DNA from: Phlebotomus papatasi
Taxonomy: Eukaryota > Arthropoda > Insecta > Diptera > Psychodidae
Assembly: GCF_024763615.1 (NCBI RefSeq)
Contig: NC_077222.1
Coordinates: 102,891,417-102,955,416, forward strand
Length of the DNA: 64,000 nt
Direction: 5' to 3'
A program made the translations under genes and the position numbers. This document shows, piece by piece, positions 34,055 to 46,118 of this stretch. Each line of letters opens with the position of its first letter. Positions within the stretch are counted from its first letter, which is position 1. The notes under the pieces are model-generated. The model searched no databases and was not told where the DNA came from. It saw nothing but the letters and a program-made list of their open reading frames with translations.

Positions 34055-34868
34055 GTAAGTCAATTTATATTCCACATCTTAAAAAACGCTCATCAAGTCC
34101 CCCCAAAAGTGCCCCCACGGAGAACAGCGACATTTGAGCGCCAAAAGTTGTGCGATCACATAAATTTTTTTTTGTCAGTTCGGGGGGAGCTCAATTTGGC
34201 AAACACAAGAAATTCCCCACATCAATTTGCTCTATTTTGTTTATTTTAATTCACTAACTCTTCTAAGTTTTATTGATATTTTTTTTTTGCTCCACTGCGA
34301 ACTCACGGATATCTCCCATAAATGTTTTCAGTCGCTCCGGGAGATTAAGGCAGTAATTTAGACGCAAAATATGTGTTGGAAGATGCTTAGAGAATGTGTA
34401 GAGTGGGTAGGTTTAAGCCGTTCTGATGGATTAAATTTGATTGAAAGTGATTCAGTGTGCGATCGGAGGAAAAAGGTTAGCAAGTGAACAAATTAGCACT
34501 ATCGGGTTCAAATCTATGAAAGGGGGGTTAAGGGGGTCAATCACCCCATCAAACTCAATGGAGATTTACCATTCTCAAGTAGATTGAACCTTGGGCAAAA
34601 TGTGGCAAAACGGATGTTTCATATTTAACAAACTCCCAAATGACCTTAGAGATTTCTAATCATCACATTCTTGTAGGAAATTTAACGCTTTTCAACTTTG
34701 CAAAAGACCATTTTGCTCTATTTTAACGGGGAATGTGCTTTTCAAGTCATTTTCCAAAAGGCGGAAAAGGCAAACTGCAGATAAAGTAGGCCTAATAAGG
34801 GCCCAACTAAGGTAACTACTTAAAAAGGGCTTAGTCGAAAGTCCTTCATTAAGTACTTAGTCAAAGTA

Positions 34869-35083
34869 GGGTAAAGTGTTACAAGTTGGACAGGATTTTT
34901 TTTCTTGATAAACTTAGTACTACATTTTTATTTGTATATTTTTTAATGCTTTAGTTTTATAATTCGGTTCCTTGTGTTTACAAACAAATTTTGTACTGTA
35001 TTTATCAAGAAAAAACCATGTCCAACTTGTACCGGCGCATTGTCCAACTTGTAACACTAATTCCAAATTATATCACTTTCTCC
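34869..35083. mobile_element. TA-GGG MITE, 215 bp
   Basis: The outer ends are TA|GGGTAAAGTG and, inverted, TA|GGAGAAAGTG. Internal arms TACAAGTTGGACAGG and TTTTTTCTTGATAAA are mirrored at 34996-35030. TA flanks lie at 34867-34868 and 35084-35085. A direct second GTCCAACTTGTAACAC lies just inside the right end. Confidence 0.7.
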
Positions 35084-35086
35084 TAG

Positions 35087-35855
35087 CCTGGGGGTGGAAT
35101 ATGTAAGTAAGTGAACCCGGTAAACGATTCACTTGACAGGTCAAAGTGCACATTTCACTAGTGAATCGCTAAAATGCGATTATGAAGGCGGTGAACGATT
35201 CACTTCACTCAGTTTTTTGAGGTTAGATTTTTCACCATCATTTGATGGGGTGAAACTGGAAGTGAATGTAATTTTTAGGACAAAAAATTCATTGCAGAAC
35301 CGGAAGTTAGGGTTTTTCACATAACTAGTATATAATGAGACTCGAAAGCATTAAGTTTATAAAGAATTTAAAGGTCTCTACACATTAAAAAATGCATTTT
35401 TGACAGAATTTTGACGTTTACGCCTACAACAGTGCAGGCAATATCCTTCAAAAAAGAGATTTTTGACGAAAATTACTTCCAATGTGTAAAGGCCTTAACG
35501 TAAAAAAAATTGCCAAAATATAATTTATCGAAACAGTATTTTCGTGGCACGTATAGAGCATTCACTTCCGAAAAAATCGAAAAGATTGTCAAAATTTCTC
35601 ACTCACGTTAACAGACGGTGCTCTCGGGTTTGTACACATCTTGTATTATTTCAACACCAATTTCACTCAATTTTTGCTAAAATATCGTTGAAAACTTAAA
35701 AAATTTGTGAAAAACTGCATGAACACTGAACAAAAACAATGATTTTTGACATCTTCGAATTCACTCTAGCAGTTTTTCACCGCAACTGATTCACTCACTC
35801 ATTCATAATCACTTTTCTAGCAGTTGTGAACGCGAACGGTGAATCCACCCCCAGG
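35087..35855. mobile_element. Foldback element with CCTGGGGGTGGA ends (~770 bp), hosting a MITE
   Basis: CCTGGGGGTGGAAT at the left and TCCACCCCCAGGG at the right are inverted. Subterminal GTGAACGATTCACT and GTGAATC-type repeats are frequent near both ends. The AAGGCCTCTAC element is inserted at 35370-35495. Confidence 0.55.
35370..35495. mobile_element. AAGGCCTCTAC MITE copy nested in a larger foldback
   Basis: AAAGGTCTCTACACATT at the left and AATGTGTAAAGGCCTT at the right share the family interior (ACAGAATTTTGACGTTTACG, TTTTTGACGAAAATTAC). It lies within the 35087-35855 element. Confidence 0.7.
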
Positions 35856-38394
35856 GTATGAATACTATAAGATGTATGAGTTTTTCTCGTGAGAAACTCA
35901 AGACTTTTGGATCGTCTTTTGTAAGAGTTTCGTTAAGTTTTCATGCTAAGGGTTATGTGGTACACTTAATGCATCTAAAAGAATTCACAGTTCGAGATCC
36001 GAATTTTTTTAGGACAAATGGGACAGGTTAAACCCAATCAAATTTGATACGAAAGATCGTATTGGATTCGCCGTTTACATAGATCAGATTAAAATGAATC
36101 CCAATCTAACAGTGCAGTAAACAGTAAATTTGCAAATAAGAATATATGCAATAAAGAGCAAAAAGCATTTGATCGGTTAATTATTCTTTTTTTGACAGTT
36201 TTATATCAGTGTTCGTTAACATTCTCTTTTTAATTTAATCATCGAAAAATTTTCGAAATTCACGATGTCAGGAAAAGTCAATATGTTAGCTATAAAACTT
36301 TTTGTGAAAACTTTTCAAATCTACTAGAAATGAAATTAATGAAGGAATTAGTGAAATGGAATTTCAGCATGAAATAAATATGCTAATAATATGAAATACT
36401 TTGTTTTTGAAGACTTGAAAATATTTTCCCAATCTTTGAATTTTTTTATTTTTCTACGCTAGAGAGCGTTCACTGTGTTCCAAATTCGAAAGTCAGTGAA
36501 AGCGTCATATTGACATTTCCATTGCTTTTTCGAAAAGCAAGAAAAAGAAGGCCAAAACCATGTTTACTGTGGATGTATCATTCAAGTCTGAAACTAAAAT
36601 ACTGTCTTAATTTATTTAAAAGTAATGACATCTTAAAGAATTTAGACGAAGTGTCAAAACCTACCCTTAGATGTGAAGTTAGTTAATAGATAAAAAAAAT
36701 ATACTTATACAGCTGAACTCCAGTATCTACTAATTTTTTTTAATGTAAAATTATTGAATACATACCTAAGAATAAATTAAAATAAAAAGTTCAGAGTTTG
36801 TCCTACAATTTTAGATATTTTTAATAATTTTTCATATCATCAGATATTTAAATTATTGAAGTAGCAGTGGATTTGAATATTTACTTCTCGTTCTCAAGAC
36901 CTTTCCAAAACACTGTTTAGTTCAAAAATCTATGAACCCATTTAGAAAATATACGAGTTTAAAATTTATTTTTCGAAAAATCAGTATTGACTTTCTATCA
37001 ATTTTACTAACTTTCGAGAAAAAATTTGATATTTCCAATGAAAGAATCACAGTTCTTGCAAGCTAAAGAAAGCTTATCACTCTGACTTTCTTTCTATGTG
37101 AGTTAACGAAAAAAATCCCAGAGAAATAAAATTTTTTTAGAGCCAAGACAGAGCAAACGTTTGGGAATTTTATTCTTTCATTCTATTTTTTTTGCCTTCT
37201 CTGAACCTTCCTGGGATTTCTTTTCAAAGAGTATATCTCATACCCATCCTCAAGTGACACCGCAGCAAAAGACGATTTTACGACTCTCATGGGACGAGCA
37301 ACAAAAACACCCAAAACAATCACACAAATTTCAACGCTCTTAGTGCAAAATTCACCTTTGACCTTCTTTTTTTTTCTTCACTGGAAATCCACAAAATGAT
37401 AATTGTGCTAGTTTTTTCGTCGTAGATGGGACGAGACATCTACGTCAATAAAAACGAAAAGCGTACTCTCCATAGAGACAATTTTACGATCAATTTTTGC
37501 TGAAGATGGTTCTTTCCGAAAGTCTCTTTTATGGAGAGTTACAGCATTTTCAAAGCTCATGTACTGTCCACTCTCGATGGATTTGAAATATTATTAGTGA
37601 AGTTTGTCAAGTAGTGTCAACATGCAAAATTGTAATAATTTCCGTAATTGCAATTTCATGTTAAATGAGACAGATTTATGGTGAAATCCACTTCAACACA
37701 CACAGAAATATCTATATATGACGGAAATGTTATATCAATTTCAAGCCAATTTGCCATTATATGATCACCACTCCACATATTATTACTCTTTTTGCATTTT
37801 CCCAACAAAATTTCAAAATTAATCTAACAAATAAACTCAACACACTTCCAAAATTGACCATATCAGAGGCACGAGTGAGCACAAAAACTCATTTTCAATT
37901 GCCATGTTTAGCACATTTACTCACTCACTCTCTTTTTTTTCATTTAATTAATCGACACTGGATGATATATGAGAGATAAGCGAAAAAGTGAATTAGGAAT
38001 TATTTGGTGGATTTTATGAATTGATAATACGATACACATTACAGAATTGCTCATTTCTCAAAGTCAAAAAATGCCAATTCCACTTTGTCTTTTTAGTACG
38101 TTTTAAATGACAACAGGATGAAAAAATATGTACATTTTGCAACGTTGCATTTTAGTTTTAAATGAAATAATGTGCTTCTTACTTATAACTTGCTGGGGGC
38201 ATAACTAACTTAGGTTGTTCCAATCCGTGGTATCCAATAACCAAAGATAAAGTGTTGGATATAGCGTGTGTACGAATACGCTTTGTTACAAAATACCCCA
38301 TTTTTCAATAATTTTCGGTGAGAATCTTATTCAGTATAGAATAAAGAAGATAAATATTAATTTCAACAATGAAAAAATTAATTTGACACGTCAG
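35856..38394. other. Intronic DNA without recognised repeats
   Basis: Mostly unique AT-rich sequence. A small foldback (ACTCTCCATAGAGAC at 37471 facing GTCTCTTTTATGGAGAGT at 37523) is the only structure noted. Confidence 0.35.
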
Positions 38395-38615
38395 TAGGGA
38401 GACTGGGGCAAAAAGTAACAAATCGAAAATTTCAAAATTTAACATTTTCTAAGATAAAAAGATAGCGGCTTAAATTTTTTTCATAAATAGCCTCCAGAGA
38501 TCTTCTTCAATGTCGCAAGGTTCTTAGAATTCGGACAAGGAATTTAGAAAACAATAAATATTGAAATTTTTAGCCGTGTTTTTGAAATATTTTCCTTACA
38601 GCAGATATAAATTTA

Positions 38616-38801
38616 TACCGTAAGTCCCCGGGGGACCTTAAGACCCTCCTGTTCGTAAGCTTTTCATTACTTCTAGAAATTAAGGATGGTCTTTAACGAT
38701 TCGATCTGCCATGTCTGAACAGTGAAAACCGTTTTTAAACGTTAGAATTAAAGAAAAGCTTATGAAGAGGAGGGTGTCAAAGTCACTCGCATTAACGGTA
38801 C
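38616..38801. mobile_element. Foldback family TACCGTAAGT, copy 1
   Basis: ACCCTCCTGTTCGTAAGCTT faces AAGCTTATGAAGAGGAGGGT; the outer ends are TACCGTAAGT and TAACGGTA. Copy 2 is at 48974-49168. Confidence 0.65.
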
Positions 38802-39084
38802 CTATTTAATTTTCCAAAATTGATGAACTGGTGAATATTTCCTAAATTATTTGGATTCCTCGAATATGAAACCGCTTTTTAGTATTTTCTAGAGATTCTT
38901 ATCTCCAGAAATCTTTTTATCAAAAGCGACCACTTGGGGTAAAAAGTAACAAAAACCGAAACAATTTCTGATGCCTCACGGCGCGGCGAAAAGAAACGTC
39001 ATTGCTGTATCACTACTTGTTCTGGACAATGATGATGATAAAGAAACGAAAAAATCAATTAATTCGCACAGCCCAATCGAGTTA

Positions 39085-39300
39085 GGGTGGCGGCATTACT
39101 TGTGGCCACTGTCTTTACTTATGGCCTCCCCGCAAAAAGCTTTACAATGTCAAAAAATGATTTCACAAAACCTCAAAATTAAAAATATTTAATGTGTTTT
39201 AATAGCAAATCACATTTTTCGATTTTCGGAATTATTTTTTGACAAAAATTGCGACATAGCCATAGTAAGTAAAGACAGTCCATAAGTAATGCTGCCACCC
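39085..39300. mobile_element. TA-GGG MITE, 216 bp
   Basis: GGGTGGCGGCATTACTTGTG is mirrored by CATAAGTAATGCTGCCACCC. The arms of about 42 bp include CTGTCTTTACTTATGGC. TA flanks at 39083-39084 and 39301-39302. Confidence 0.85.
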
Positions 39301-39853
39301 TATTGAATTTATGATATTTAGTTTAAAAAGAACACAAAACACTTTTCCATTTTTTTTGTTGTGTTTTTATTCTGCATTTAACTGACATTTGCTCGGCGAT
39401 TCTTCGGCAGATTTCGCCAAATTCATCTCGCCCAATTCGCCATTTTCGCCATTTCAAAATGATTTAATGGAATTTTCTTATCAAAAACAGCCTTTCAAAA
39501 ATAACTAGAAAAGCGCTCTTATCGTTCAGATAGAGAAAACGCTTTTCTACAAATGTGTAGAAGAATAAATTTCCTAGAAAAATATATCATCCAGGTTTTT
39601 TTTTTAAATTTCCGAGAACCCGCAATAAAACGAATCAAAATGTGATAATTTTACCCTATGCCTGATAGTATTTGCCCAAACTTTTTTGAGAGTGGTCACA
39701 AAATTACCTTTTAGAAAACGCTTCGAAAAATATATTTTCTTACAAAATAGAGGAAAATTACCTATACAAATTTGTAGAGCGGTAAATTTTCCATAGAACT
39801 GAGCTAATTAGAAATTTCTAGGGCGCTCGGATAGCTTGTAAAAAAATAAAATA

Positions 39854-40090
39854 GGGTTGAATGAACACCTCTTCGACAGGGAACCCATATTGACACTTTT
39901 GTCAAAATGATGAAATTTATTTAATGTATCAAATAAAATGTAAGTAATTTAGCGTTTTTTCATTAATCTATGTTTTTCGATAACGATAAGTGTTCAAATT
40001 GCGTATTCCAAATGATAAAGAGTAGGGTATCAGTACATCATTAGGTCCTGTCACGAGTTCTTAAAGTGTCAATAGGTATTCCTTTCACCC
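39854..40090. mobile_element. TA-GGG MITE, 237 bp
   Basis: GGGTTGAATGAACACC and, inverted, GGGTGAAAGGAATACC form the ends, and CATATTGACACTTT faces AAAGTGTCAATAGG. TA flanks at 39852-39853 and 40091-40092. Confidence 0.65.
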
Positions 40091-40208
40091 TATCTGTTTT
40101 GTGACTTTTGCTCCAATCTCCCTTAATGTGTTTGCGAATTGACAAGGCTATAAATTCGGTCCAAAATGCACCACACTACCCTTTTTAAGTAAAAAAAAAA
40201 CACATTTA

Positions 40209-40586
40209 GGGTAGAGTCAGCCCTTTTCGCTATGTAAGCACTTTTTCGCCCTCTAATGTAAAACAAATAATTTAAGGCATTTAAGTATGAGTAGCATTTC
40301 AACACTCATAATATGTTCTGTTCTAATATCCCAATACGTTATTACGTCTCTTAATTAATTGAAATTCGTTTTAAAACAGGTGGCGAAAAGTACTGAAACA
40401 AGCATAATTGGGGAAAATGCATATTTTTCAATGAGATTCTCTAAAATTCTCGAGACGTATCCTACATATATAGATAGATATTGCTTCAAAGTATCTTTAT
40501 ACAAAACTTCATTTTAGTCTGACAAAAATATCACACCTTACGAGGCCCCTAAAGCTTAATGGTGGCGAAAAGTACTGACTCTACCC
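40209..40586. mobile_element. TA-GGGTAGAGTCAG MITE, 378 bp
   Basis: GGGTAGAGTCAGCCCTTTTC and GAAAAGTACTGACTCTACCC are inverted; TTTA precedes and TAAA follows, consistent with a TA target. The right subterminal block GGTGGCGAAAAGTACTGA also occurs in direct orientation at 40379-40396, 182 bp inside. Confidence 0.75.
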
Positions 40587-40824
40587 TAAATACTCTTTTT
40601 TGTTTTTTTTTTTAAAGGTGGATGTAGTTTTCGAAAGATACCGTACCTATCAAAAACGTCCAGAGTACAATAGGGATTTTTTTTTAACAGAACCTAAGTT
40701 TGAATTTTGGGATTTCCTTAAAAATTTTAATGAGGTTTCAAAATTCAAAATTATGCTCTATTCAAAATTTTCTAGTTATAATCTAAAAATTAAAAAAATG
40801 AATGTAAATGAATATATTTATACA

Positions 40825-41026
40825 ATTTTTTAAAGTATTATAATCCGAAAACGGCTTCATTGATTGTAAAATTTCAGAGAATTTTGGGATAGTGCTAAGG
40901 GTGTTAGGTAGGCGAAAGACCGTACTTAAGTAATGAACGGTGATATCAATTTTTTCAAAAAAATATTTTCAAAGTGTTATATTTTGAAAACAGCTTGATG
41001 GATTTTCAAGTTTGATGGAGTTTTGG
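40825..41026 (+). repeat. Two diverged tandem units, ~140 bp apart
   Basis: AAAGTATTATAATCCGAAAA with CGGCTTCATTGAT (40834 onward) and AAAGTGTTATATTTTGAAAA with CAGCTTGATGGAT (40972 onward) align, each followed by a similar GAGWWTTTTGG block. Confidence 0.5.
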
Positions 41027-41128
41027 AAAGGTCTTGAGAAGGCCTACAATATGACAAAAAATTAGGAATTATGTAGTGAGCCCAAGAAGCATTTTCTTCT
41101 CTATATTATTTTGTACAATTTTCTAAGT

Positions 41129-41222
41129 AAAGGCCTATACTCATTGAGAGCTATTTTCCTCAAAATTTCGTTTTTGACGGAAATAGTCTGTAGTAGGCGG
41201 AAACGTCAAAGTTTGTTAAAAT
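41129..41222 (+). mobile_element. AAGGCCTCTAC MITE, truncated copy
   Basis: It begins AAAGGCCTATACTCATTGAG and keeps the interior GTTTTTGACGGAAATAG, TAGTAGGCGGAAACGTCAAA, but the right arm is lost. Confidence 0.5.
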
Positions 41223-42430
41223 AGGATTTGTCTAAAAGTCTTTTAAAATCTTAAAATACCAGAGATAACTATGATTATTATTTTTAAAAAATAAACTAAA
41301 AAGGTTGCAAAAGCTTTGATATATAAAGAAATCATTTCCAAAAGTCGGCATAGAGCGAATAATAGGGGTGTTTTTTATTGGGAAAATTATTTGATTTTCT
41401 CTCCCAACGAAAAAAAAGAAAAGAAAATAAAGAATCCATTAAATTTTCCGTTCATTTTATATTGAAAAATTATAACTCGCTAGAATTGGCAAATAGCTTT
41501 TCTATAAAATGTGTTTGGGATATATGGTTGGGGCACAAAAAAAAAGAGATTGCAATAAAATCCATAACCATCAAAAGACACATGAAAAATAACGTTGATT
41601 GCGTGTTAAAAAGAAAAGCAAAAGCGAGTTAAAAAAAAATTGGAAGAAAAGATAGAAGGAGTGAAACTCAAAAAGCCATCAATTTGCTCCACTAAAGTCA
41701 ATAAATTGACGATGGCCAGATTGCGACTCGCACATTTACCAAACCATTCATTCAGGAAAGAAGAGAGACTTCCCAGCCATGAGCTGCGTGCCAAAATTTC
41801 CACACAAAACAAGAATTTTCCAAGCGCTAAATGGAGAGAGTGGGTTCTAGGCAATCTAAATATTATGTTAACAGGCTTGAGTTGAAGTTGAATGTGTGGC
41901 ATCGAGAGCCGATATTGACACTTTATTATTTTTGGCACAGCCCATCATCATCGTTTTCATGTGATATTCCCGCAGCTCTTCGACTCTTTGTTGGTTATAT
42001 ATTTTGTATTAATGTCTTTTTGCTTGTAGATGTGTATTTTGCCTTTAGCTTTTTCATGTCTTTTCCTTTTCAATAAAAAAAAACGGTGGAATGGCGAAAA
42101 TGGTGAAAATTTTTGCCCGAAGGGGATGACACAAGTGATAAAAGAGGGTGAAAGAATATTGATTTCAACCCCATTTGAAATTGATGGTAGAGGGTATTGG
42201 GGGTAACATAGCTTCTCGTCTTTTTATGGATCATTGTGAATTCTCACATATTTCACACATTCTTCATCCTTGATTATGCTTGCGTGCTATCTTCGAGTGA
42301 AAAATGGGAAAAATTTGGGGTTTCCAGGGGAATTTTTGAGCTAATTCTGTGGATAAAAATGTCGACAAAATAATGGGAAGAGAAATTTACAACCGAGGAA
42401 ACACAGTATTTGTGCTATGTGATCGTTATG

Positions 42431-44965
42431 TCTATGTTTTTTTTATGACATTTGGGCATTAGAGCTCTGTATCAAGGAAATTACTTTTTCCAAGCAGAAC
42501 GCCTGTAACCGCTTAGTTCCTTAACGTAGAACTTTGTCTATTGACATAGAAACGACAGTAACATAGCAAACACTGGCTTTCCCGATTTGTAACTACTTTT
42601 TCTATTATTTTGTCGAAGTTTTTATCCTTAGAATCCATAAAACCAGTTCTTCCAATAAATCTACTATAAAAATGAAAACATAGAAAAACATAGAAATATA
42701 AATCTGGCGTCTATCATGACTATGTGAGACGATTTTTTCTGTAACACTGCTGCTTAAAGTTAACGAGTTCAGAACTATGCGTAATACCTTAAAGATACTC
42801 AAAAACATAGAATTATTAATCAATGTAATCGGATCCTGTCATAGTTCGAGTGTTTGAAAATCTGATGAATAATCTGTCAGAAGAACACAAACTTAACCTT
42901 GGAAAACATTGCTAACAAGAGGGCTTGATGTTAAATTTGACGAAACGACAGTCGACAACAATAAAACATAGAAAAAATGGCTTTGATTTTAATTTCTTTA
43001 GAATTATCGTAATCAAAATCGCAAAATATATTGAAGTTTTATGCTACTTCAACTTCCATATCAATGAAGAACATTTCCTTATGTCTATTCTATGTTAATA
43101 TGTTTGGATGTTTAAGAGACGAATGGCGGATCTTCGAGTTAAAAGGTCCATATCGTTTTCTTCACACTAGTTTAATTTTTTTCCCATTTAGAAAATAATA
43201 ATAACCCTGTAAATTGTAGAATACTAACCTCATTCTTTGCATAATTTATATGTATACCCCAAAAGAAGATTGAAATGTCATATTTTGAACATAAATCTTT
43301 CTTGACAGATTTTCATAAATTCCTTCACAAAGATTCACCAAGGTGTAATTGTTTCATGTAACCTTTTCTCATGCGTCTATGCGTGTTTATCCATAAAATG
43401 ATCTATTCAATTGTCAATCAACAAATGAATTAATGCGATTATTCAGTTTGACACTTTTGACATAGTTTTGATGGTTTTCGATGTTTTCTGCGCATTACTT
43501 GTCAAATTCAAATTGTAATAGACTTGACATGGTGTTCGTTGTACACACCGTGAATATAGTTGATGAAAGGAAGTGCATTAACTACGGTCACTTAGCAAAT
43601 TAAAAGAAAATAGTGACTTATGGTGACTTTCTATGTTTTTCTACACAAGATGTTTAGAATCAACTTACAGTAATGTAAATGTGCGATGTCAATACTGATT
43701 ATGACGCCACAGATTGTCTTTACTATCATTTAGTTGTTTAAATTTAGTAAATTGAGCTTTTCGTAAATGTATATGCAAAACATTGAAAAAAATCGATAAA
43801 CATAGATTTAGAGTATGGAACTCACTTGAGTTCGTATTACAGAAAAATAACTAATTGTAACAAGGTGCATAGAAGATAAATCCTGATATGCTAGGCTAAG
43901 AAAATAAAGTTATGTAAAATTGACAAGTTTTATGTAGAAACGTAACTTGATGTACAAAACTTGTAAACAAAAAAAAAAAAGAAAATCAGTGTCGGTTCAC
44001 CATTATTGACCATACGGAGTAATAATAACTAATTGGTAATTTCATAGATACTAAATATAAGGCGTTTTTTTAAGATTTAAATATTGTGCATCACGTCATT
44101 ATCTATGTTTCTGCAACACAAAAATATACCAATTTTACATAATAAACATAGATTGAAAGTGGGCATTGCAGTGGAAATCAGTGCCATCTCATTTGTTCTA
44201 GGATATATTGTTATAAGACTATTATTGTTTCTTTTCTATATCGATGAAGTGCATAACGAAAATTTTTCTATGTTTTTATGACATGATCTATCAATCTAAT
44301 CAATGAAGTTAACATGGGCATTACATGTTGGACATTAAAACTGAATTGCTATCTCATTTGAATAAGATCGTGGTATTACAAAACTTCAGGTTTATTGTGT
44401 AAATTTTCTATGTTTTTTTATTCATTTGTATAAGATATTAATATAAAGTAGGATATGATAGGCTAATTTTGAATCGAATCTCATTCTGAACTTTGAGATT
44501 TCTTCACTGTTTCAGATGGTACAAAAAGAACACAATGAAAAAGTACTTTAGAGTGCAGGGGGAAGAACTAGGGTTATGGTAAACATAGAAAGACAGAGAA
44601 ACAGAGGATGGGAACTTCAATAAATTCATAGATACTATAGGGATCCCTTTCCACTAAAGAAATGGTGGACATAACTCCAAGTAGTGTAGACATATAAAAT
44701 CAGTGTTTGTAACTACCCCAAATACTCCCAAGTATACAACTGTCTCAGTTTCCCCTAGGCCTCCCACTTTTTCGTTGTCTTCTGAAACAGTGGGGAAATC
44801 TCAAAGTACAGGATTAGATTCGGTTCCGAATTAGTCCATTAGATCCTAAAAGTAGTTAATACTTTAGGCCAAAATCAATGTAGTGCAATATTAGCATTAG
44901 CTTATATTGTCTTCAAATGACAGGCTTATCTTAAATTGGCAGTTAAAAACATCGAAAAACATAGA
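42431..44965. repeat. Cluster of 14 AACATAGA motifs on both strands
   Basis: The exact 8-mer AACATAGA, or its complement TCTATGTT, starts at 42431, 42677, 42687, 42804, 42965, 43089, 43630, 43799, 44102, 44145, 44267, 44407, 44582 and 44958. Near-matches (GACATAGA 42543, TTCGATGTTTT 43477 and 45066, AACATCGA 44949) add more. An A run often follows (AACATAGAAAA). Flanks do not align, and orientation is mixed. Transcription-factor site cluster or a decayed satellite; undecided. Confidence 0.75.
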
Positions 44966-45092
44966 AAATATGCACTGTTGCTACTAATGCTAATCTAAGG
45001 TTAAGATTAATAATTGAAAAATCAAATTCTTCTTTAATATTCCAATTCCAAAGCGATTATAGATTTTCGATGTTTTTTCTATTAAAAAGAAT

Positions 45093-45306
45093 TGTTCATT
45101 CATTCATTCAGTTTCAACTGCTTATTCCTATCGGGGTCGCGGGCTTAGGTCATCTAGGTTAGCAGCCCACGTCTGTTGATCCTCTGCCATTTCAGGAAGT
45201 ATTCGGAGTCGATATCAAATCCCAAAACGATCCAAGGCAAGATCCTGAAGTTGTTACAGCCACCTTATCCTGGGTCTGCTCCGCGGTTTCTTATTTTTTA
45301 CAATAG
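45093..45306 (-). mobile_element. 5'-truncated non-LTR retrotransposon 3' end
   Basis: On the minus strand one frame reads RSRPRIRWL, then after stops ILPEMAEDQQTWAANL. This order (RPR.RW ... AxDR..W) is the usual C-terminal tail of LINE ORF2 proteins. It is followed by a short 3' UTR ending in a tandem GAAT tail (plus-strand ATTC repeats at 45095-45110). In-frame stops show it is dead. Only the last 200 bp are present, typical of 5' truncation. Clade not assignable. Confidence 0.55.
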
Positions 45307-45726
45307 CTTCCAAGGCTTTTTATATTCCGTGCAGCTATTTTGAAATACCATTGTCGTCATGGTAGGTTTGCCGAAATTTGGCACACTTCCCCTATAGGGG
45401 CAATTAAAGAATTATTTTATAAGTAAGCGCCTAATAGTAGGCAATTCGTATCTGATTCTTTCAATCCGTTTTCACTTAAACCGGAACTTCCTGTATTAAT
45501 CAGTAATCAGTCAAAAACTTATCTGGATATGCTTGTGAATTTGGAAATTTTGTGAATTCTTAATAGGTAGATACGGGTTTTGGGATGGTCCGCTGTTTAT
45601 CATCCACTGAGGACTTCTGATAGGAGCAAGACTGCCGATACGCGCCTGTAGCTATTATCAAACGATCTGTAACCGACTCTAGGACGCGCCTGATGGGTAC
45701 CCCAACTGTACGGCTTAATGGCGTTA

Positions 45727-46116
45727 TCACACTTGCACATTAAAATTTTAATGTGATTCACATTAATTGTCGCTTGTGAGCGTCTAAATATGTTATTTGT
45801 GTCTTTGATTCACTTAATATTTGGGGTTTTTCTATTTATTGATAAAGAAGTGGACTTGGCCTGCAAAATTAAGATTAAATTTACCTAAAGCACAAATATT
45901 TTTCACATTAAAAAATTAAAGAGAAAATCGCATTAATTATTCACATTAATGCTATAAATCAACTTGTATCAAATTTTGCGGGCCAAGTCTACCTTTTTAT
46001 CAACAAATAGATCAAATTTTGAATATAAAATGATTCAAAAACACAAATTACACATTTGGACTCTCAACAGCGACAATTAATGTGAATCATATTAAAATTT
46101 TAATGTACAAGTGTGA
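45727..46116. mobile_element. 390-bp TA-flanked MITE, copy 2
   Basis: Same TIRs and same 390-bp length as 8612-9001, flanked by TA at 45725-45726 and 46117-46118. It lies in the opposite orientation relative to copy 1, judged by the order of the internal blocks (TTTGGGGTTTTTCTATTTAT first here, last in copy 1). Confidence 0.85.
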
Positions 46117-46118
46117 TA

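Noticed and set aside
41606..41938. 110-codon minus-strand frame
   Set aside because: No domain and no plausible splice context, and overlapping open frames occur on the opposite strand.
45361..45400. Right end of another TA-GGGG MITE (CACTTCCCC followed by TA)
   Set aside because: No matching left arm was found upstream, so only a relic could be claimed.
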